From the NCBI GenBank assembly GCA_910591455.2, contig OU342819.1, forward strand, positions 745,001 through 809,000: DNA of 64,000 nt, given 5' to 3'. Position numbers and translations under genes: made by a program. Numbering within the stretch: position 1 is the stretch's first letter; each line of letters opens with the position of its first letter. The stretch comes from Pholis gunnellus. Lineage: Eukaryota > Chordata > Actinopteri > Perciformes > Pholidae. Shown piece by piece: positions 59,601 to 64,000 of this stretch. The notes beneath the pieces are model-generated. The model was not told the origin of the DNA and searched no databases. It saw nothing but the letters and a program-made list of their open reading frames with translations.

Positions 59601-62600
59601 TTCGCCCCCTCTCTAGCCCACCAATCTCGGGTGCAAGAGGTTTTAACAGTAAACATACATGACAAAATCTATTTAAATTTAGGTTAAATACATTTGATTA
59701 TGCCAAAATGAAAATGTGTCGAATTAATTAATTTAGTAATAGATAAGTCAAATGACAGCAAATTTATATTATTCATTGATTTATTATATAAAAATTAGTG
59801 CTGGGCAACGATTACAATTTGTAATCGCGATTAATCGAATGATTTTTCTGCAATTAATCGCATTGTTTTTTGGCGATTAATCGCATTGTTATGCGCAAAA
59901 TTCAATAATTAATTCAAAAGTAGGGTATTGCGCACTTTTATTTTAAAAGTACTGCTATATGAACAAAAGTGCAATAACGTTTGGTTTGCAAACACTTTCA
60001 ATAAATAAGGTTCTTTTTAACAGCAGTATTCCCTTTACACAGTAGCAGTTAAAATACAGTTATAATGATTCTGATAATAGATATTCAGCCTGTGTTCACA
60101 ACTTTATCTTCATGTGTGTAAGAAGTTATGACATTGACATGACATTTTTTGTGTTTTGCTTGGTGTAGATTCTTTTTTTTTTTAACACTCAGTGGCTGAA
60201 GGACGAGAAACGGATTTCTTGAGAAGGAGATTTCAGGAAAAGCTGGACATCGTAAAAAAAACCCACAGCTAGCAGCCCTGACCCAGCCAGGAAAAGGATT
60301 TGTACGACTAGTATTTCTGGCTGACAGCGTTGGAGAAGCGTTGCACATTGTATGGCTGGGAATGCGTTTTATTTGCGACCATCTTGGTTTTTGGAGCTAC
60401 GCTACGCTAACCTGAGTTGGCTAACCAAGGCAGCAACAAGACACCATAGCACGACATGACACTTACAAGCTACGGTGCTTTTGACAACTTTTGCTGAGAC
60501 CCGAGTGGATCTACAACTCAACGAATACATTTGCAGGAGGACCTCTGGCTGGAACTGAACGTCACCGATGTTCTGTACAACAGCTCATTGAAATCTAAGT
60601 AATCAAAGAAAGTTTTGCTGGATTGATTTGTCATGCTTTGTTATATAAATATATGTGACTGGTTATTGTGAGTTTGTTCTTGTCATTGTGTTAATTACAT
60701 TGATTTTGACTATATGCATTGTCCGTTCATGACGAAGCATCCCGTCATGCGTGTATGCATGTATCTGCACTCTGCAGTTAGTGTATTTGTAGGTGTTGAG
60801 CTTCATTTTTACACAAAACAAATAATAACCGGTAGGGATTAGGGTTCTGACATGTGATTCTGTTTGAGGTTTCATTTTCTTTTACAAAGCAAGAATTATG
60901 GTCTGGGGAAATGGGGATTGTGTGGCGATTGCTTTAGCCCTGTTTGAATCGGTAGGGAACAGCTAAATGCTGCGGGGAGAGTTTGTAGCTTGTGTGCTGC
61001 TGTTGTTTTCCTGCTAAGCTAGTTTAGCGTAGCACGCCTCCCAGAACCCACGAGCCTCACCAGAGTACAATGTTTTTCCGTGGTGGGCGTGTCAGACAGC
61101 ACGTTGTCTGTTACGTTGAGTGGGTTGCCAGGTTGAGCGCAGTGGCTCCACCGAAAGAACATTATGTTTCCCACAATTTAAGCTTCTGTATTTTCCAAAT
61201 ATTTTTTATATATATATATATATTTTCGTAATGCGTACCGTAGCTAACCTGTAACCTGTAGCTGTGGCATCATAATGAGGTTATTAAGTGGTGGTTCAAC
61301 TGTAGTAGCACTGAAGGCCCAGGTATAAAACACACGGCCCGCCACTGCAATTTGATTATGCATTATTAATACATTCATATTCATTATACTATCCAGCATC
61401 ATAATAGAATTGAAAGCTCCACCTTGAACACATGTTAAGTAAATTTAAGTACATTGTGCGGCTAATGGCTCTCTTTGACTTTTCACTTAAAATAGGGGTT
61501 TTGAATGGGAAGGACGTTTACTGTGTGGTATTAGTAGTTGTAGTATTAATAGTTTCACTATTATTAGTTTTACTTCAGTAGGCTACTTCTACCACTGCCA
61601 ATACCATTGGTGAATACCATAGAGACATTGGTGAAATACACTTAGTCGCTTGTTTGACATAACCACCGTGGTTATAAAGTAGAGCATGGATTTAAACAGT
61701 AGAGTTTTTTTGCTGACTTAAACGTATACACCGAAGTACTCACAGTAACACAAGTGAAAGACATTCTGGTTTGATTCTGCTTCCACTTGGCTATCCGCTC
61801 ATGTTGACTCCAGTGAGGAAGAGTTTGGTTGTAAAGTGAACTGCAGTCAATGAGCCATGGTCTGCCCTCTGCAGCTGACATACAGGACTCTAAATTCAGA
61901 GCCCTGCAGACCTGCCCCATCAAAGTTTATTAATATTGAAAGTGTCCATATTGCACCAAATTTGACAAAGCACCCCCTTGGGTCCCCAGCAATACACCAG
62001 CCAAGAGTAAAGTAGATCAGACGAGCAGTTCTCGATACATACGAAGGACAGACAGATGGACAGATAGACAGAGATTTCTTGCTTTAGAGTTAGATTCCAA
62101 TTCAAATGTTTAGGTTGCACATTGTCTTCCAATTTGAAAATATTAATGAAAAGTCCATTTCAATTGTATGTTCTTTATGGCAGTGTTATGTTTAGGAGTA
62201 CACCAAAACATTTTCAGGGGTTCTTATTTTCATTTTGTCAGTAATCATTGACATTTTCATTTTGTCATACATCATGCAGGATGGAGTTTCACTTTGACTA
62301 AATTATTTTATTTTAATATCGGCATTCATAAGCTTCCATAATTTGTATGCCTCTATTTGTTTTATAACGTCTTTCTCCCCAATCAACCTTACGATTAACT
62401 AGACAGACCAAATACTTTAAGGTAATAGATTTAAAATCACTTTTTAGCCCAGTTACGATTAAAGAACAAAATGAATGGATTGGCCATACCTCCACTGTGA
62501 CATGTAAAGGATCCACGATCTGCCAGATCATGAGAGACAGGATGTCGATGCTGAGCAGAACACCTACAGTAGCGTAGAGTTTCCATGGTTCCAGGTGCTG
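44317..62600 (-). CDS. gabbr1: GABA-B receptor subunit 1, C-terminal six exons (partial)
   Basis: A class C GPCR subunit that binds GABA and needs GABBR2 for surface delivery and G-protein coupling. Exons on minus: 62600-62490, 58223-58130, 58011-57884, 47568-47440, 45387-45244, 44604-44317. They join in frame to 297 codons and a TGA. In order: TM4, extracellular loop 2 with conserved Cys (LEHCSSEKMNTWLG), TM5 and start of TM6, end of TM6 and TM7, then the cytoplasmic coiled coil (EEKSRQLERENKELQKII...KEERVSELRNQL) and the ER-retention motif RSRR. The protein ends LQLLYK, nearly the same as human (HLLYK). The ligand-binding and TM1-3 exons lie beyond 64000. Confidence 0.96.
44605..47439. other. 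gabbr1 introns on either side of exon 45244-45387
   Basis: AT-rich intron sequence. No mobile element recognised. The 219-residue plus-strand frame at 45218-45877 is antisense to the exon and runs into intron; it has no domain. Confidence 0.5.
45244..45387 (-). CDS. gabbr1: gabbr1 exon, start of cytoplasmic tail
   Basis: 144 nt. Encodes MRRLITRGEWQSDAQETMKT then GSSTNNNDEEKSRQLERENK and ELQKIIQE. The donor GAG|GTCAGC is weak; the next in-frame GT (CAG|GTCCTT) would add VSQ. I chose the first because human reads IIAE-KEERVSEL across this junction. Confidence 0.93.
47440..47568 (-). CDS. gabbr1: gabbr1 exon, TM6 end and TM7
   Basis: 129 nt. Encodes VLCMITAPVTMILSSQQDAS and FAFASLAIVFSVYITLVVLF then VPK. 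Human differs at only a few positions. Donor AAG|GTAAAA. The intron before it is 10.3 kb. Confidence 0.96.
48001..49066 (+). mobile_element. Non-autonomous hAT, CAGTGGCGGGCC family, internally deleted copy F
   Basis: Perfect 8-bp duplications GTGATTTG at 47993-48000 and 49067-49074 fix the ends. The left end is degenerate (CAGTAGTTCTCTGCTGG) and the right end is CAGCCCACCACTG. The interior matches copies A and B in parts, with the MAEGGETD region deleted. Inside the 10.3 kb gabbr1 intron. Confidence 0.88.
49075..52320. other. gabbr1 intron, unassigned
   Basis: No exon recognised. A TG-rich tract lies at about 50818-50865. Several short frames (49603-49959, 50442-50729) have no domain. Confidence 0.4.
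52324..52512 (+). repeat. tRNA-derived SINE
   Basis: The head has an RNA polymerase III box A (TGGCTCAGTGG, 52326-52336) and box B (GGTTCGATCCC, 52369-52379), spaced as in a tRNA. The body includes GTGCTTGAGCAAGACACTTA. The tail TATAAAAGCATTTTCTAAAT then GACTGTAATGT is typical of fish SINEs that borrow a LINE end. Not a functional tRNA: the cloverleaf stem sequence is not kept. Confidence 0.82.
52513..52810. other. Possible retroelement 5' region
   Basis: GC-richer than its surroundings, with GTATTTAAGTAC near 52580. It may belong to the retroelement remnant that appears to the right of hAT copy B, but there is no direct proof. Confidence 0.3.
52811..54600 (+). mobile_element. Non-autonomous hAT, CAGTGGCGGGCC family, composite copy B
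   Basis: It runs from CAGTGGCTGGCCGTCAGG to ACGGCCCGCCACTG. The same family as copy A (reversed), but with a 247-bp MITE nested at 53608-53854. The promoter-like part has GATTGGTCAGTGGGCGGGCA and CACGTG near 53310. The ATG frame at 53428-53535 encodes 35 residues (MAEGGETDLVAELLGTLFSR...) before a TAG created by a small deletion relative to the fragment at 19767. The flanks do not match (CCCAGCGC left, CTATATAG right), so the locus has been rearranged or the left end lost its duplication. Confidence 0.88.
53608..53854. mobile_element. Nested 247-bp hAT-like MITE in copy B
   Basis: The ends are TAGGGCTGCACAATTAATCG and ATAATCGTGCAGCCCTA. Flanking 8-mers are GCTGTGAA (53600-53607) and GCTGGGAA (53855-53862). 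Copy A has an uninterrupted GCTGGGAA at the equivalent place, the pre-insertion target. Confidence 0.92.
54601..56330 (+). pseudogene. Retroelement fragment, DIRS/tyrosine-recombinase-like reverse transcriptase
   Basis: Translation around 55550-55680 gives SPFPIFRISPIGIATRKYS-like and GKKRLIIDLSSTYGSTVPSI, the N-terminal part of the RT domain in DIRS-type and related retroelements of fish. Upstream frames (QVKDSYMISPLTS; SFTHGFHPGLQ-like) fit the same family. No complete frame survives and a SINE interrupts it at 55089-55307. The family call is from memory of similar proteins and is tentative. Confidence 0.5.
55089..55307 (-). repeat. tRNA-derived SINE inserted in the retroelement
   Basis: Read on minus: box A TGGCTCAGTGG (55301-55291), box B GGTTCGATCCC (55256-55246), ending AGCGCTATACAAGTACAGTC then CATTTACCA. 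Direct repeats CCCCTAAA at 55081-55088 and 55308-55315 are the target duplication. Same head type as the SINE at 52324. Confidence 0.85.
56300..57010. repeat. Unnamed TE-like sequence hosting a LINE insertion
   Basis: Purine-rich, non-coding, in the style of 27655-28194. Removing the LINE at 56603-56877 rejoins ATCTGGCATTG into continuous sequence. Confidence 0.4.
56603..56877 (+). mobile_element. 5'-truncated Rex3-like RTE LINE
   Basis: Encodes the LINE C-terminus: QLRWFGHLIRMPPGRLPLEV, RARTRWRDYISQLAWERLGI and LLPPRPDPG, then TGA-type end and the tail CCGGATAAGCGGAGGAAAAT followed by (GATG)n. The tail and protein end fit the RTE/Rex3 type. The target duplication GATCTGGCATTG occurs at 56591-56602 and 56878-56889. 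Only the last 275 bases were inserted. Confidence 0.9.
57011..57883. other. gabbr1 intron with TE-end-like sequence
   Basis: GGCCCAATCCCAATGTCCCC at 57019 resembles the end of a fish DNA transposon, but no inverted partner was found. At 57656-57705, ATATAGCGCTTTTCTAAGTA and the following CTTTACATAGTGC match a common fish SINE/LINE tail. (CA)n at about 57839-57870. Confidence 0.4.
57884..58011 (-). CDS. gabbr1: gabbr1 exon, TM5 and start of TM6
   Basis: 128 nt. Encodes VVYGYKGLLLLLGIFLAYET, then KSISTEKINDHRAVGMAIYN and VA; nearly identical to the human segment. Donor GCA|GTGAGT. Confidence 0.96.
58130..58223 (-). CDS. gabbr1: gabbr1 exon, extracellular loop 2
   Basis: 94 nt. Encodes KFTREAPKGDLDVLIQPLLE and HCSSEKMNTWL plus one base, including the loop Cys of the class C disulphide. 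Acceptor AAGCAG, donor CTGG|GTGAGT. Confidence 0.94.
58478..58935 (-). repeat. Unnamed dispersed repeat, copy 2
   Basis: Inverted partner of 20070-20495; see that entry for shared blocks. Located in the gabbr1 intron between the TM4 exon and the loop 2 exon. Confidence 0.8.
58936..59795. other. gabbr1 intron, unassigned
   Basis: No exon recognised. May include more of the 58478 repeat. Confidence 0.35.
59796..60117 (+). mobile_element. hAT-like terminal fragment
   Basis: GTGCTGGGCAACGATTACAA, then repeated AATCGCGATTAATCG blocks and a unique part (GCGCACTTTTATTTTAAAAG). This is the usual start of a widespread hAT family with AATCGCGATTAATCG subterminal repeats. The other end is missing. Confidence 0.6.
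60118..61347 (+). mobile_element. CAGTGGCGGGCC hAT family, 5'-truncated copy D with insertion
   Basis: It matches the fragment at 19552 from AAGTTATGACATTGACATGA onward and copy B to the right end CACGGCCCGCCACTG. About 425 bases at roughly 60831-61256 are absent from A and B (next entry). The MAEGGETD-type frame is broken. Confidence 0.8.
60831..61256. other. Insertion within hAT copy D
   Basis: The family sequence AATAATAACC|CGTAGCTGTG is interrupted here by GGTAGGGATTAGGGTTCTGA ... GTAACCTGTAGC. The ends are not a clear inverted repeat and I do not recognise it. Confidence 0.6.
61348..62489. other. gabbr1 intron, unassigned
   Basis: No exon recognised between the loop 2 exon and the TM4 exon; the receptor sequence is continuous across the junction, so none is needed. 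The 83-residue minus frame 61672-61923 has no domain. Confidence 0.5.
62490..62600 (-). CDS. gabbr1: gabbr1 exon encoding TM4
   Basis: 111 nt. Encodes [20 protein letters not shown] and [17 protein letters not shown] (human: [30 protein letters not shown]). Donor GAG|GTATGG. Confidence 0.93.
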
Positions 62601-62814
62601 CTGGGAAACAGGGAGGTGATGGTCACTGCAGCAGCATGGAAAGGGATCAGGAAAAGGCACAAATCCTCTCTTTCTGATTTTGTGAGGGAGGGAGTTATGA
62701 AGCCATAAATAGACTTGCCGAAGCTGGACGAGAAAACAATGATCCATCACTAACTGAAGCCAATTCAATCTGCCCTCAAAGCGCTGGGCCATGACAGGAA
62801 AAGAGACAAAGAGG

Positions 62815-64000
62815 CAGTGGTGGGCCGTCAGGGCCTGCAAAGCCTTCTCTGCTGGCCTAAACAGAATCACAAAGTTATAGCTATTTTATAATTTAATAAT
62901 TTTTCTTAAATACACTACATGTATCATAATTTATACAAATATTTTTCCCATTATCTTATTTTCTCATTGCACAGCTACTGTGCTCCTCAGTTGCTCTGCT
63001 TCCAGTGCAGCTTGTTTTAAGTAGAACTTTTATCCAATCAGATTTCACCTCTGTGTCTCTAGGTAAGAAGAGAGGCCCCAGGCCTGCAGACTCACCCAGT
63101 GCTTCCATGTGCAGGTTAAGTGAATGGGGACGATATTGTTGATTGACATAGTCTTCAACCAATCAGATCTTTAGTTTAAGATTCATGGATGCACCAGAGC
63201 GGTTTGCAGACCTACAGCTACGTCAGCATTACTGCAGAATCCAGATGCCTCTCTGCCGCAAGGGTGCAGAGTGTGCTGTGATTGGTCAGTGGGCGGGCAC
63301 GTGACTATGTGCCCGCGAAACATAATGCTTGCTAGCAGAGCTTTGGTTGTAGCAGACAGAGTTCAAGTGGAAATATTTGAAAGACATTTTACCTAGCTTT
63401 GTTTTTTTAATATGAAATGGCGGAAGGAGGAGAAACGGATTTAGTGGCGGAGTTACTGGGAACGCTTTTCTCAAGAAGGACATTTCTGAACAAACTGGAC
63501 GGTAAGAAATGACCCCACAGCTAGCAGCCCTGACCCAGCCAGGAAAAGGATTTGTATGCAGCGTCGGAGAAGCTTTGCACATGTTATGGCTGTGAATAGG
63601 GCTGCACAATTAATTGAATTTTAATCGCGATCAGGATTTTGGCTGCCACGATTAAATGAGCATGATCGTCTGCGATATTGACGTTTAAAATACGTGCTCT
63701 GCTACATATCAAATCAAGCGCTTCCTCAATCAACAGTCAGCCAACTACCAGGGGGCAAATGAATAATCGTGATCAATAATCGTGATCTCAATATTGATCA
63801 AAATAATCGCGATTATGATTTTGGCCATAATCGTGCAGCCCTAGCTGTGAATGTGTTTCATTTTAACTGAGCGTCGGTACTTTTGGAGAGACTCGAGTGG
63901 ATCTACAACGACCACGTTCGCAGGGAAACAGCTCCACAACCGCGGCCTGCCCTTCGCCGGTCCACGGCTGAAGACGACCACCGAAGGGCGGTCGAAGACG
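62815..64000 (+). mobile_element. Non-autonomous hAT, CAGTGGCGGGCC family, composite copy C (cut by window end)
   Basis: It starts CAGTGGTGGGCCGTCAGG and is nearly identical to copy B throughout, including the nested MITE. It lies 215 bases upstream (gene sense) of the gabbr1 TM4 exon. The last bases enter the GC-rich minisatellite. Confidence 0.9.
63597..63843. mobile_element. Nested 247-bp hAT-like MITE in copy C
   Basis: Same length and position as in copy B. The flanking duplications GCTGTGAA (63589-63596 and 63844-63851) are identical here. Confidence 0.92.

Noticed and set aside
61672..61923. Frame between the gabbr1 TM4 and loop 2 exons as an extra exon
   Set aside because: The receptor sequence is continuous without it and no homology to GABBR1 is seen.
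62313..62870. 185-residue frame around the gabbr1 TM4 exon as one large exon
   Set aside because: Only 62490-62600 matches the receptor; the rest is intron and the end of hAT copy C, with a good acceptor and donor in between.

Overview
The window looks like teleost (probably percomorph) fish genomic DNA. Three vertebrate genes with ordinary GT-AG introns can be reconstructed from it: atat1 (alpha-tubulin acetyltransferase, minus strand, 2337-16331), a TNF-alpha type cytokine gene (plus strand, 25496-26845) and the 3' part of gabbr1 (GABA-B receptor subunit 1, minus strand, 44317-62600, continuing past the right edge). Everything else recognisable is mobile DNA, simple repeat or unassigned non-coding sequence. 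The fish assignment rests on the fish-type TNF sequence and on the repeat content: Tc1, hAT, PIF/Harbinger, a Rex3-like RTE LINE, an L2/CR1-like LINE, tRNA-type SINEs and Ty3/gypsy.

Layout: 1-2336 has no exon I can assign; the last atat1 exon may lie to the left. 2337-16331 holds nine atat1 exons. Intron 2 (about 7.9 kb) carries a degenerate Tc1 element, a 1.75 kb TIR-bounded element with an odd internal motif, and a hAT element inserted into an older Tc1/IS630-like transposase fossil. 16332-25365 is intergenic, with an hAT-family fragment, an unnamed repeat and a LINE fragment. 25366-27326 is the compact four-exon TNF gene with a kappaB-like site, TATA-like box, AU-rich 3' UTR and poly(A) signal. 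27650-40060 is a TE-dense block: two inverted Harbinger copies, a non-autonomous hAT, one hAT nested in another hAT's transposase, a long TG tract, a MITE-like inverted repeat and a Ty3/gypsy end. 40061-44316 is quiet and probably includes gabbr1 3' UTR. 44317-62600 holds six gabbr1 exons; the 10.3 kb intron between its TM7 exon and TM5-TM6 exon is filled with TEs.

The three genes do not form a functional unit in the operon sense. In human, ATAT1, TNF and GABBR1 all lie on 6p21-22 in or beside the MHC, so this looks like a retained piece of that ancient linkage group. The most informative non-genic structure is a hAT-type non-autonomous family with six copies or fragments here. Two copies carry the same 247-bp MITE at the same internal position, so they descend from a composite master copy.
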